Shown here: positions 57,001 through 64,000 of the stretch, piece after piece
How positions within the stretch are numbered: position 1 is the stretch's first letter
Layout of the letters: every line of letters starts with the position of its first letter
Source: an uncultured Dysgonomonas sp.
Lineage (GTDB): Bacteria > Bacteroidota > Bacteroidia > Bacteroidales > Dysgonomonadaceae
Direction of reading: 5' to 3'
Length of the DNA: 64,000 bases
Assembly (NCBI GenBank): GCA_945273835.1
Contig: CALYPL010000007.1
Span: 33,410 to 97,409, forward strand
Program-made: the position numbers and the translations under genes
The notes under the pieces: generated by a model
What the model was told of the DNA's origin: nothing
Database searches by the model: none
What the model saw: only the letters and a program-made list of their open reading frames with translations

Positions 57001-58399
57001 AAACCAAATATTGGATTTCAGAAAATTACAGAAACGCAAAATGAATATTCAGGAAATTGATCTCTCTGCATTGGTAGCCGATGTTTGCGGCAACTTCGCC
57101 AAGACTGCCGAAGCTAAGAACATCAATCTGATTATTGATAATACCATCGGCAATTGCACGTTATGGGGCGATAATGACAGTATTGAGAAATTAGTGTTTA
57201 ACCTGCTTTCCAACGCATTTAAATATACCCCTGCAGGAAAAAGAATAGAAGTAGTTTTAAGTCACGCAAAAAAAGACAACAGCATCATACTATCAGTCAG
57301 AGACGAGGGGTTGGGAATGTCGAAAGATATCCTTAACCGCTTATTTGTCCGTTTCGCCTCGTTCAGCTCTGACAAAAGCAATCCCAGCACAGGTATAGGA
57401 CTGTCAATAGTAAAAGAAGTCATAGAAAAACATCATGCCAAAATCACAGTCGACAGCGAAATCGGCAAAGGAAGCTGTTTCACGGTATATTTTCAGCGGG
57501 GAACAGATCACTTTAAAGCCGATGATGTGATTTTTCAAATACCAAAATCCGAGACAGATATTACCACAAACCCGTCTCTAACAATCGGTGAAACATCACA
57601 ATCGGAAACCAATGACAATGCACAACTGTCAATCCTGATTGTAGAAGATGATAATGAACTCAGAAAATTCATGAAAACCATTCTGCTCCCTTATTATACA
57701 ATTTTAGAGTCGGAGAACGGAGCAGAAGCGTATAATATTGCAATCGACATGCAACCCGATTTTATAATCAGTGACATCATGATGCCCGAACTTGATGGAT
57801 TCGGGCTTTTGAAAAAAATTAAAAGCAACGAAAAGACAAGCCATATCCCATTCATATTATTATCTGCACGGACTAATATCGAGAGTAAATTGGCAGGTCT
57901 CGATTATGGTGCGGACGATTATATCACTAAGCCTTTCAGTGTAAAATATCTAAGAGCCAGAATAGAAAACATCATCAATCTGCGCAAACGTCTTTACCAA
58001 AGTTTTTCGAGTGCCAATTTTGCAACCGACAAAGCCATTAAAAAAGAAAGAGAGGCTCACATCACTCAACAAGACGAACAATTCATATTGAAGATGAAAC
58101 ATGAAATCGAAAGCAATATCGACAACAGTGAATACGTCGTCAACGATTTGGCTACTGCCATGGCAATGAGCCGAACTGTATTCTTCAAAAAAGTGAAAAG
58201 CCTTACAGGACTGTCTCCGGTAGAGTTTATACGTGACATCAAAATTAAATACGCTGCAAAAATGCTTGAACATGAAAACTACTCCATCAAGGAAATTTCT
58301 TTCATGGTAGGAATAGGAGACACGAAATACTTTACGCAATGCTTTAAGAAATTATATAATATGACACCAAGCGAATATCGTTCCAAATTCAGAAATTAA
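54029..58399 (+). CDS. Hybrid two-component system regulator (HTCS)
   Basis: A 1456-residue inner-membrane regulator joining sensor kinase and response regulator. A signal peptide ends near residue 21. Periplasmic two-component propeller repeats follow, with motifs such as GFMWFGTWNGLTKFDG and GNIWFEIDYPGVARFD, and a Y_Y_Y domain ends near residue 895. The membrane helix is ~898-920. The HisKA phospho-acceptor is His947 in DISHEIRTPL, followed by an HATPase. The receiver Asp is 1249 in SDIMMPELDG, and a C-terminal AraC helix-turn-helix ends at residue ~1455. It probably senses a pectin oligosaccharide or galacturonate and controls both flanking operons. Confidence 0.96.
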   Translation: MYVKLYFYLFGLFICVNTYSQSKCYIEHYGTSDGLPQQTIMSILQDNKGFMWFGTWNGLTKFDGYNFYSYRIQSGDTYHMRSNRIDFMIKDKYGYIWTLPYDKEPHRFDPRREKFMSLGSLPDYKNSVNPTKKIKPMPSGKVWLIGEKKGCICVLDTAFNIRSFNKNDTVFDVFEDSNLNSWILTDNGIVCVSADGNSCKDFFTNENKSERVCFYSMLELEGGSIWFGGDHGEIKIYDKSRKKFSSLKTESKSAITFLENINIGEILIVSQNDGFFTFSRQPKKLVHYSKNNLANLKSDRIYSCFVDKSGNIWFEIDYPGVARFDMSSKTMKHFEVKIENHSPNIFPPNFFILEDRSNVVWVHPRGGGFSYYDAENDRLMPFFNEPYSPSWQFSNMMHTAYADKQGNLWLSTHSHGLEKVVFPNEIFKSSVVDSNAHSSINNDIRCIFEDKDNQLWISAKNGKIYIYDSSGKQSGYLCEDGSIGYSKKPLDCFCYCMMQDKDNNIWIGSKGNGIFILKKNPKGSGYSINHYTSEPNNPYSLSHNSIYSIFQDCKGRVWVGTYGNGINLVDNSKPKLRFIHNGTNLKKYPIQTGAKVRVISSDKSGNICIGTTLGLIVFSSEFSSPANIDYKIYTRSSSLNDGFRANDIFDICTTSSGETFFATFGGGFHKITQYDERGFPLKFKAYTTAEGMPSEVVLTIMEDSEGMLWITSEGNLTRFDPVDESCENYSEIARLTTGQNFTEGARFSSKSGIIYVGHSKGFLSVETDRIAKNEYKPYIAFTNLYITNKNVQIGDNSLLKCNIDDVSTLKLSHRENFFSIEFAALDYTDTKNITYAYKLDGFDDDWVISSKQRIANYTNINPGKYNFRVRSTNSDGVWTNNERVLPIVISPSFWKTGWAYAIYIVLLIVALYIMLRVIFVYYRLKDKVALEHEQTEMKTRFFIDISHEIRTPLTMIIAPLENVVEDNRISSEVKSQLELVLKNANRMLRMVNQILDFRKLQKRKMNIQEIDLSALVADVCGNFAKTAEAKNINLIIDNTIGNCTLWGDNDSIEKLVFNLLSNAFKYTPAGKRIEVVLSHAKKDNSIILSVRDEGLGMSKDILNRLFVRFASFSSDKSNPSTGIGLSIVKEVIEKHHAKITVDSEIGKGSCFTVYFQRGTDHFKADDVIFQIPKSETDITTNPSLTIGETSQSETNDNAQLSILIVEDDNELRKFMKTILLPYYTILESENGAEAYNIAIDMQPDFIISDIMMPELDGFGLLKKIKSNEKTSHIPFILLSARTNIESKLAGLDYGADDYITKPFSVKYLRARIENIINLRKRLYQSFSSANFATDKAIKKEREAHITQQDEQFILKMKHEIESNIDNSEYVVNDLATAMAMSRTVFFKKVKSLTGLSPVEFIRDIKIKYAAKMLEHENYSIKEISFMVGIGDTKYFTQCFKKLYNMTPSEYRSKFRN

Positions 58400-58489
58400 G
58401 CTGTTTTGAACTTTATAAACCGATTTGAAATCGTAATTTTTCAATCAACAGAAGAGTTACAAATGCACAAAACAGGATTGATGAAAAAT

Positions 58490-58537
58490 CTTAGGGGGTA
58501 AATTAACTTAGTCAAAATATCCCCCCGCAGGGCTAAG
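58490..58537 (+). promoter_or_regulatory. Candidate activator site upstream of uxaCBA
   Basis: A GGGGG block at 58494-58498 and GTCAAAATATCCCCCC at 58511-58526, enclosed by CTTAG/CTAAG arms (58490-58494 and 58533-58537). The G-tract and TCAAAA parts match sequence in the GH28/HTCS control region. It ends 10 bases before the -7 element, the usual place for an activator. Confidence 0.5.
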
Positions 58538-58546
58538 TATTCTTTT

Positions 58547-58554
58547 TATTTTTG
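58547..58554 (+). promoter_or_regulatory. -7 promoter element of uxaCBA
   Basis: TATTTTTG, with no -33 TTTG at normal distance, consistent with an activator-dependent promoter. The expected start of transcription is near 58560. Confidence 0.55.
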
Positions 58555-58559
58555 TTTAA

Positions 58560-58634
58560 AGGAGGGGCGAAACTTGCTTATCGCCCGAAACAACTCCTAT
58601 CCATATTATCAGCGTAACAACCATGTCGCTGATA
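58560..58634 (+). promoter_or_regulatory. Structured 5' leader of uxaC
   Basis: Nested inverted repeats lie in the untranslated leader: AGGAG with CTCCT (58560-58564 and 58594-58598), GGGCGA with TCGCCC (58565-58570 and 58581-58586), then TATCAGCG with CGCTGATA (58607-58614 and 58627-58634). This may stabilise the mRNA or control uxaC. Confidence 0.45.
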
Positions 58635-58682
58635 TGAGGTATTGATATTTCGACACGAATAACCATCTAAATTCATAACGCC

Positions 58683-60089
58683 ATGAAACAATTTTTAGAC
58701 GACAATTTTGTTTTGCAAAATGAAACCGCAAAATACCTTTATCATCAGCATGCAGCCCGTCAACCCATCATAGATTACCATTGCCATCTCGATCCGAAAT
58801 TAATTGCTGAAGATTATCGTTTCGATAACCTTGGCGAATTGTGGCTTGGTGGAGATCATTATAAATGGCGCGCCATGCGTACAAACGGTGTGGATGAGCG
58901 TTATTGTACAGGGAAAGAAACTTCAGATTGGGAAAAGTTTGAAAAATGGGCTGAAACTGTGCCTTACACAATGCGTAACCCGCTATATCATTGGACGCAT
59001 CTTGAACTTAAAACTGCTTTCGGCATCACAGAGTTGCTGAACCCCGAAACGGCTCGTGCTATTTATGATGAATGTACAGCAAAATTACGCACCCCCGAAT
59101 TTTCAGCACGTTCGTTGATGAAGCACTATAATGTGGAAGTTGTTTGCACAACAGACGATCCTGCTGATTCACTCGAACATCATTTGGCGTTAAAGAATGA
59201 AGGCTTTGAAATTAAAGTGCTTCCGACTTGGCGACCTGATAAGGCAATGGCTGTCGAAAATCCGACCAACTACCGCTCATATATCGAAAAACTTTCACAG
59301 GCATCAGGCATTACAATTAATAAATTCGCAGATTTAATTGACGCATTGCGTAATCGGCACGATTTCTTTGCATCAGTAGGTTGCAAACTTTCCGATCACG
59401 GTATCGAAGAATTTTATGCGGTAGATTATACCGCCAATGAAATTGAAGCTATTTTCAATAAGGTATATGGTGGCAAAGCTCTTTCAAAAGAGGAGATTGT
59501 GAAATTTAAATCTGCCATGCTATATGAAGGTGCAATAATGGATTGGGAAAAAGGTTGGACGCAACAGTTCCATTATGGTGCTATCCGTGATAATAACACA
59601 AGACTATTCCGCAAACTTGGTCCCGATACAGGCTTCGATTCCATCGGAGATTTTACGGTTGCAAAAGCCATGTCAAAGTTTTTGAACAGGCTTGATATAG
59701 ACAATCGGTTAGCTAAAACAATCATTTATAATCTCAATCCCCGTGACAATGATCTTGTAGCAACCATGATCGGTAATTTTCAGGACGGATCGATTGCAGG
59801 AAAAATACAGTTTGGATCAGGCTGGTGGTTTCTCGATCAGAAGAACGGCATGGAAGCACAGATCAATTCATTATCCAACCTCGGATTGTTGAGCCGTTTT
59901 GTCGGGATGCTAACCGATTCACGCAGCTTCTTATCGTATCCCCGCCATGAATATTTCCGCCGAATCCTATGTAATTTGATCGGTACTGATGTTGAAAACG
60001 GATTACTGCCGGCTTCACAATTGGATTTTTTAGGCAAGATGGTGGAAGGAGTATCGTATTACAATGCCAAAAACTTCTTTAAATTCTAA
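58683..60089 (+). CDS. uxaC: Glucuronate/galacturonate isomerase
   Basis: Isomerises D-galacturonate to D-tagaturonate (and D-glucuronate to D-fructuronate), the first step of the isomerase pathway. It is 468 residues, an amidohydrolase-fold TIM barrel. IDYHCHLDP near residue 30 carries the metal-binding histidines. THLELKTAFGI follows, and the end has SYPRHEYFRRILCNLIG. It is the first gene of uxaCBA, 12 bases before uxaB. A long structured leader precedes it. Confidence 0.96.
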   Translation: MKQFLDDNFVLQNETAKYLYHQHAARQPIIDYHCHLDPKLIAEDYRFDNLGELWLGGDHYKWRAMRTNGVDERYCTGKETSDWEKFEKWAETVPYTMRNPLYHWTHLELKTAFGITELLNPETARAIYDECTAKLRTPEFSARSLMKHYNVEVVCTTDDPADSLEHHLALKNEGFEIKVLPTWRPDKAMAVENPTNYRSYIEKLSQASGITINKFADLIDALRNRHDFFASVGCKLSDHGIEEFYAVDYTANEIEAIFNKVYGGKALSKEEIVKFKSAMLYEGAIMDWEKGWTQQFHYGAIRDNNTRLFRKLGPDTGFDSIGDFTVAKAMSKFLNRLDIDNRLAKTIIYNLNPRDNDLVATMIGNFQDGSIAGKIQFGSGWWFLDQKNGMEAQINSLSNLGLLSRFVGMLTDSRSFLSYPRHEYFRRILCNLIGTDVENGLLPASQLDFLGKMVEGVSYYNAKNFFKF

Positions 60090-60101
60090 CATAATTAAAC
60101 T

Positions 60102-61547
60102 ATGAAAACACAAGTTTTAAATAAATCGACTGTCGACAAAAAAAATCTTCCCGTGAAAATTTTACAATTCGGCGAAGGTAATTTCCTACGTGCATTTGTG
60201 GACTGGATGATCGATAAAGCCAATGAAGCCGAAGTAATGAACCACGGAATCACGGTTGTGCAACCGATCGCACAAGGAGCTTCCATAGCGGATATTTTCC
60301 GAAAGCAAGACTGTATGTATCATGTTTATCTGGAAGGCATTAAAGATAAAAAGCCTGTAAAGGAAGTACGTCTTGTGAAGAGCATCATGGATATTATTAA
60401 TCCTTATGACCAATATGCCGATTACGAAAAGCTGTTTTTGAGCGATGATTTGGAAATGATTATTTCAAATACCACCGAAGCAGGTATACGTTATGAAGAA
60501 GGAGACAGTTTATCAGCCGAGCCACCAAAGTCCTTCCCTGCCAAAATGACCGCCCTACTCTATAAACGATATAAAAAATACAATGGCGATTGCAATAAAG
60601 GCTTACTTATTATTTGCTGTGAGCTTATAGAAGACAACGGGTCTACTTTACGTAACTATGTGTTGAAACATGCTGCTTATAATAAACTTGAAAAAGGCTT
60701 TATTGACTGGGTTCAATCATGTTGTCACTTTTACGATACGTTGGTAGATCGCATTGTTCCGGGTTTTCCGAAAGAAAATATTGATGAAATAAAATCTGAG
60801 ATTGGTTTTGACGACAATCTTGTGGTCAAAGGTGAATATTTTCATGTATGGGCAATCGGAGGAGATTCCATTATCAAAGAAAAACTGCCACTTGATAAAG
60901 CCGGATTAAACGTTTTGTTCATGGATGACATAAGACCTTTCAGAGCAAAAAAGGTTCGTATATTGAATGGTTCGCATACGGCAATGGTTCCTGTCGCTCT
61001 GCAATTAGGTTGCGAAACGGTTATGGAAGCCTTTAATGTGCCTGAAGTGGAAAAATATATCAACAAAATGGTACAGAATGAAGTTCTGCCATGTATTGAA
61101 GGTTCTGAACAGGAGTTACAGGCTTTTGCGGATAAAATTCTCGAACGCTTTTACAACCCTTACCTTAAACACTATTTGAAAGATATTTCGCTCAACTCGT
61201 TATCAAAATGGGAAACACGTGATTATCCCACCGTATATGATAATTATAAGGCAGGAAGAGATGCTAAACTTGCAATATTTTCGTTTGCAGCACTGCTTTT
61301 ATTATACAGTGGTAAGTCCGAAGCCAAGGGGTTTACGCCTAATGACTCATCTGAATTTATTGAATTCATAGTTTCCACTTATAATGCTGATAATATCGAG
61401 GCTTGGGTTGAAGGCATTGTAAAAAATAAAACGATGTGGAACAACGATTTTTCAGTGATTCCTTATTTTATTGACGAAGTTACAACCAATATTGAACTGA
61501 TCAGGGAAAAAGGGATGCATAAGGCTTTAAAACTAATCACAACGTGA
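60102..61547 (+). CDS. uxaB: Tagaturonate reductase (altronate oxidoreductase)
   Basis: A 481-residue mannitol-dehydrogenase-family enzyme that reduces D-tagaturonate to D-altronate with NADH. The Rossmann opening is LQFGEGNFLRAFVDW near residue 20. NTTEAGIRYEEGD marks the cofactor/substrate cleft, and VRILNGSHTAMVP is the catalytic signature. It is cytosolic. It starts 12 bases after uxaC, so is surely co-transcribed, and is separated from uxaA by 239 bases with no clear promoter seen. Confidence 0.95.
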   Translation: MKTQVLNKSTVDKKNLPVKILQFGEGNFLRAFVDWMIDKANEAEVMNHGITVVQPIAQGASIADIFRKQDCMYHVYLEGIKDKKPVKEVRLVKSIMDIINPYDQYADYEKLFLSDDLEMIISNTTEAGIRYEEGDSLSAEPPKSFPAKMTALLYKRYKKYNGDCNKGLLIICCELIEDNGSTLRNYVLKHAAYNKLEKGFIDWVQSCCHFYDTLVDRIVPGFPKENIDEIKSEIGFDDNLVVKGEYFHVWAIGGDSIIKEKLPLDKAGLNVLFMDDIRPFRAKKVRILNGSHTAMVPVALQLGCETVMEAFNVPEVEKYINKMVQNEVLPCIEGSEQELQAFADKILERFYNPYLKHYLKDISLNSLSKWETRDYPTVYDNYKAGRDAKLAIFSFAALLLLYSGKSEAKGFTPNDSSEFIEFIVSTYNADNIEAWVEGIVKNKTMWNNDFSVIPYFIDEVTTNIELIREKGMHKALKLITT

Positions 61548-61786
61548 TTATCTATACATTCAGAGAAGTTCTCAAAATTGGGTTGTTGTCGGGCAGAAAG
61601 ATACTATTCAAAAACAGCCGAAAAACTGTTACTTATGTTACTTTTTTAGATGAATTCATCGGTATTTAAAACGAAATAAGCGTAATCATTTTCAAATTCA
61701 TTTACAACTAATAAACACAATAATAAACCCGGGGCAAGACAACTCAAACAACTGGTAATCTGCTTAATAATATCAAAGTTAAAGCA

Positions 61787-63274
61787 ATGAATAAATATCT
61801 GAAAATATCTCCGACCGATAATGTGGCTGTGGCAACAACTAACCTTAATGTGGGGGAAATACTGCATGTGGATGGTACAGACATCAGTATCAGGAACCAA
61901 ATACCAACAGGTCATAAGTTTGCCCTAAGAAATATAGCGAACAGCGAAAATGTTATAAAATACGGATATCCAATAGGTCATGCCATCACGGAAATCAAAG
62001 CAGGCGAGCATATACACACACATAATCTGAAAACTAATCTTCATGATAACCTTCAATATAATTATGCGCCTACTCATCCTAAACTTAATATACCCAAAAG
62101 CGACCTGACTATTAAAGGTTATTTACGTTACAATGGCGAAATGGGTATCCGTAACGAATTATGGATTGTACCCACCGTGGGATGTGTTAACGGACAGGCT
62201 CAGATGATTATCGACAGGATAAAGACCGAACTTGATATTTCACATATCGACGATGTTCGGGTTTATACTCATAATTACGGCTGTTCACAATTGGGCGACG
62301 ATCATGTTAACACTCAGAAAGCACTTGCCCAATTAGCTAAGCATCCCAATGCAGGCGGGGTTTTGGTAATGAGCCTTGGCTGTGAAAATAATCAGCAGGC
62401 TGACTTTAAAAAGATGATGGGTCAGTGGGACGAGAAACGGGTTCGTTTTCTTGTTGCTCAGGAAGTGGAAGACGAAATAGAGGCGGGTTTTGATCTGATG
62501 AAAGAACTTGTTGAATATATGCGGAACGACAAGCGTGAACATCTGCCTTTATCGAAGCTGAAAGTAGGGCTTAAATGCGGTGGAAGCGATGGTTTTTCCG
62601 GAATAACGGCTAACCCTCTTGTAGGCAATTTCTCCGACTGGCTTATCGCACAAGGTGGTACAACAATATTAACCGAAGTGCCTGAAATGTTTGGTGCTGA
62701 AACTATATTAATGAACAGGGCTTGTAATCATCAGGTCTTTGATGAAACCGTAGCTCTGATCAATAACTTCAAAAATTATTTCAGAAAGTATGATCAACCG
62801 ATTTATGAAAATCCTTCTCCGGGTAATAAAGCGGGTGGTATCACTACACTTGAGGATAAATCGTTAGGTTGCACACAAAAAGGAGGTCATGCCGAAGTGG
62901 TAGATGTATTGGATTATGCGCAATCTGTCACAAAGCATGGTCTTAATTTATTGAACGCACCGGGCAACGATCTTGTGGCAGCTTCAGCTTTGGCATTATC
63001 AGGCTGTCAATTGGTTTTATTTACCACCGGACGTGGAACACCTTTCGGAGCTTTTGTTCCCACCTTGAAAATTTCAACTAACTCTCGCTTGTTTAACTTC
63101 AAAAATAACTGGATTGATTTTAATGCAGGACAACTTCTTGAAGGTAAAGATATGGCTCTTCTTCTAAAAGAGTTTATTGCGTTCGTGGTTGAAGTTTGCG
63201 ATGGAAAATTGCTTAAACATGAAGAACACGGTTTTAAGGAAATCGCTATTTTCAAAACCGGAGTAACCTTGTGA
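61787..63274 (+). CDS. uxaA: Altronate dehydratase
   Basis: Dehydrates D-altronate to 2-keto-3-deoxygluconate, the last step before KDG kinase. It is 495 residues. The N-terminal SAF-like domain ends at HTHNLK. The large domain has THNYGCSQLGDDHVNT and GLKCGGSDGFSG, whose cysteines help hold the metal site. Both segments are normally fused, as here. The 239-base gap to uxaB is unusual for such an operon. kdgK and kdgA, needed to finish the pathway, are not in the window. Confidence 0.95.
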   Translation: MNKYLKISPTDNVAVATTNLNVGEILHVDGTDISIRNQIPTGHKFALRNIANSENVIKYGYPIGHAITEIKAGEHIHTHNLKTNLHDNLQYNYAPTHPKLNIPKSDLTIKGYLRYNGEMGIRNELWIVPTVGCVNGQAQMIIDRIKTELDISHIDDVRVYTHNYGCSQLGDDHVNTQKALAQLAKHPNAGGVLVMSLGCENNQQADFKKMMGQWDEKRVRFLVAQEVEDEIEAGFDLMKELVEYMRNDKREHLPLSKLKVGLKCGGSDGFSGITANPLVGNFSDWLIAQGGTTILTEVPEMFGAETILMNRACNHQVFDETVALINNFKNYFRKYDQPIYENPSPGNKAGGITTLEDKSLGCTQKGGHAEVVDVLDYAQSVTKHGLNLLNAPGNDLVAASALALSGCQLVLFTTGRGTPFGAFVPTLKISTNSRLFNFKNNWIDFNAGQLLEGKDMALLLKEFIAFVVEVCDGKLLKHEEHGFKEIAIFKTGVTL

Positions 63275-63291
63275 TAAATTATAATCCTCTT

Positions 63292-63324
63292 GCCTGAATT
63301 AATTTTATGTAAATCAATTCAGGC
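63292..63324. terminator. Hairpin after uxaA, possible bidirectional terminator
   Basis: A 9-bp outer stem (63292-63300 with 63316-63324) plus a 4-bp inner stem across one mismatch, followed by AATTTT. It can serve both uxaA and the convergent GyrI-like gene. The arms share CCTGAATT with the hairpin at 40982-41011. Confidence 0.7.
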
Positions 63325-63365
63325 AATTTTCGCACACATACTTCTGTCTGAATTATGCGAGCAAA

Positions 63366-63854
63366 TCAACGTACTTTGATGGGAATATAAATATCTTCTT
63401 CCGATCCAGGATCGTTATTTTTGTATTTTTCGCCTAATACTTCAAAGTTAGGTCTCGCATCTAACACATAATTAGAATTAGGTAACCATTCATCAAAAAT
63501 ATATCTGAATATTGAATTATCCGAACTTAAACCCTGATAATGAAATATAGCATATAATCCTTTAGGCAAGACAAAAGTCTTCAGATCAGCAGGCACATCC
63601 TCAAATTCTGAAACCTCAACAGCCGCCCATTTCTCAAATTCAGCCGAAGGATCTAAGCCAATAAAATATGAGGGTTGATATATTGTCATCGAAATCAAAT
63701 CAGCAGATAAAGTATTCTTTATACTTATTGGAAGGAAACTATTCCATAATTCTTCTACTCTAAAATCGACAAGACTCATCATTTGGCTTTTACCGACAAG
63801 CCTTTTAGCTTCAACCTCTTGAATTATAGGGGTAATATTCGTCTTGGTGTTCAT
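63366..63854 (-). CDS. GyrI-like/AraC effector-binding domain protein
   Basis: A 162-residue single-domain protein with no DNA-binding part. It opens NITPIIQEVEAKRLVGKSQMMSL, has WAAVEVSEFEDVP, LPKGLYAIFHYQG and IFDEWLPNSNYVLDARPNFEVL, and ends in EEDIYIPIK. This order is typical of the SOUL/GyrI-like effector-binding fold, which binds small hydrophobic or cationic molecules. A role in sequestering a ligand or inhibitor is possible. It is not obviously linked to the uxa genes and converges with them. Confidence 0.88.
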   Translation of the reverse strand: MNTKTNITPIIQEVEAKRLVGKSQMMSLVDFRVEELWNSFLPISIKNTLSADLISMTIYQPSYFIGLDPSAEFEKWAAVEVSEFEDVPADLKTFVLPKGLYAIFHYQGLSSDNSIFRYIFDEWLPNSNYVLDARPNFEVLGEKYKNNDPGSEEDIYIPIKVR

Positions 63855-63926
63855 TAACTGCTTTTCTTAAAGTAATAGAATAATAATAGTATTATAGATC
63901 AGGAATAAAAATAACTAAAAATAAAA

Positions 63927-63947
63927 AAGCCACTGTATGAGTGGCTT
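63927..63947 (-). terminator. Intrinsic terminator after the tRNA
   Basis: An 8-bp stem (63927-63934 with 63940-63947) around a 5-base loop, followed on the minus strand by a T run. It lies 9 bases past the tRNA 3' end. Confidence 0.85.
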
Positions 63948-63956
63948 CTTATTTCG

Positions 63957-64000
63957 TGGTCCCACTTGGGCTTGAACCAAGGACCCCCTGATTATGAGTC
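63957..64000 (-). tRNA. tRNA-Met (CAU anticodon), 3' part only
   Basis: On the minus strand the window shows the end of a tRNA: the anticodon loop CTCATAA (anticodon CAU), its 3' stem, a short variable loop, a 5-bp T stem (CTTGG with CCAAG) with loop TTCAAGC, and the acceptor 3' strand TGGGACC with discriminator A. No CCA is encoded. The 5' part lies beyond the window. CAU could also be tRNA-Ile2 with a modified C, so elongator Met is likely but not certain. Confidence 0.9.

Noticed and set aside
1..64000. CRISPR arrays, insertion sequences, prophage or integrase genes
   Set aside because: No regularly spaced repeats, transposase or integrase motifs, or target-site duplications were seen on reading both strands.

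Overview
The window is AT-rich DNA from a Bacteroidota genome, most likely order Bacteroidales. Four things support this. The sigma-70 is the short form without region 1.1. Many genes are preceded by the Bacteroidota -7 element (TAnnTTTG) rather than TATAAT. Families largely confined to this phylum are present (DUF6242, DUF6089, DUF2027/Smr, DUF1460, histone H1-like, TIGR02757). There is also a hybrid two-component regulator and a plant-polysaccharide locus. I would not name a genus from sequence alone.

Positions 1-41000 are mostly housekeeping. The order is: a ribD tail; an envelope cluster (DUF6242 lipoprotein, DUF6089 barrel, uppS, bamA, three tandem ompH/skp genes); fhs; a DUF1460 amidase-like protein; a CPBP protease; uvrA; a bifunctional nuclease; gtrA; an unusual membrane protein with a degenerate Nudix-like domain; rpoD; an HtrA protease; apgM; an L,D-transpeptidase divergent from era; TIGR02757; rsmI; a coiled-coil lipoprotein; an SSS symporter; pyrG-yidC; hpt-adk-obg; queA divergent from DUF2027/Smr; a histone H1-like gene; yigZ; a Rieske-like lipoprotein; queG; a HAD phosphatase; and thiL.

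Positions 41000-63300 form a carbohydrate island. Nine minus-strand genes read as one operon of about 12.5 kb: GH28, two CE12 acetylesterases, a GH43, an alpha/beta-hydrolase esterase, a hexuronate-type MFS transporter, xylB, xylA and a xylose-type sugar porter. Divergent from it is a 1456-residue hybrid two-component regulator, followed by uxaC-uxaB-uxaA. Together they would deacetylate and cut a pectic polymer, import galacturonate and xylose, and feed them into 2-keto-3-deoxygluconate and xylulose 5-phosphate. Polygalacturonase plus xylosidase-like GH43 plus xylose catabolism points to xylogalacturonan or a similar xylose-bearing acetylated pectin. No SusC/SusD pair, pectate lyase, kdgK or kdgA is in the window. 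The window ends with a GyrI-like protein and the 3' part of a tRNA with a CAU anticodon.

The most interesting signals are a G-tract/TTTTGAC motif shared by promoter regions of the pectin island, the membrane-anchored degenerate Nudix protein, a structured leader before uxaC, a Rieske-like lipoprotein with cysteines in place of histidines, and two similar hairpins bracketing the island. No CRISPR array, insertion sequence, prophage or rRNA was seen.
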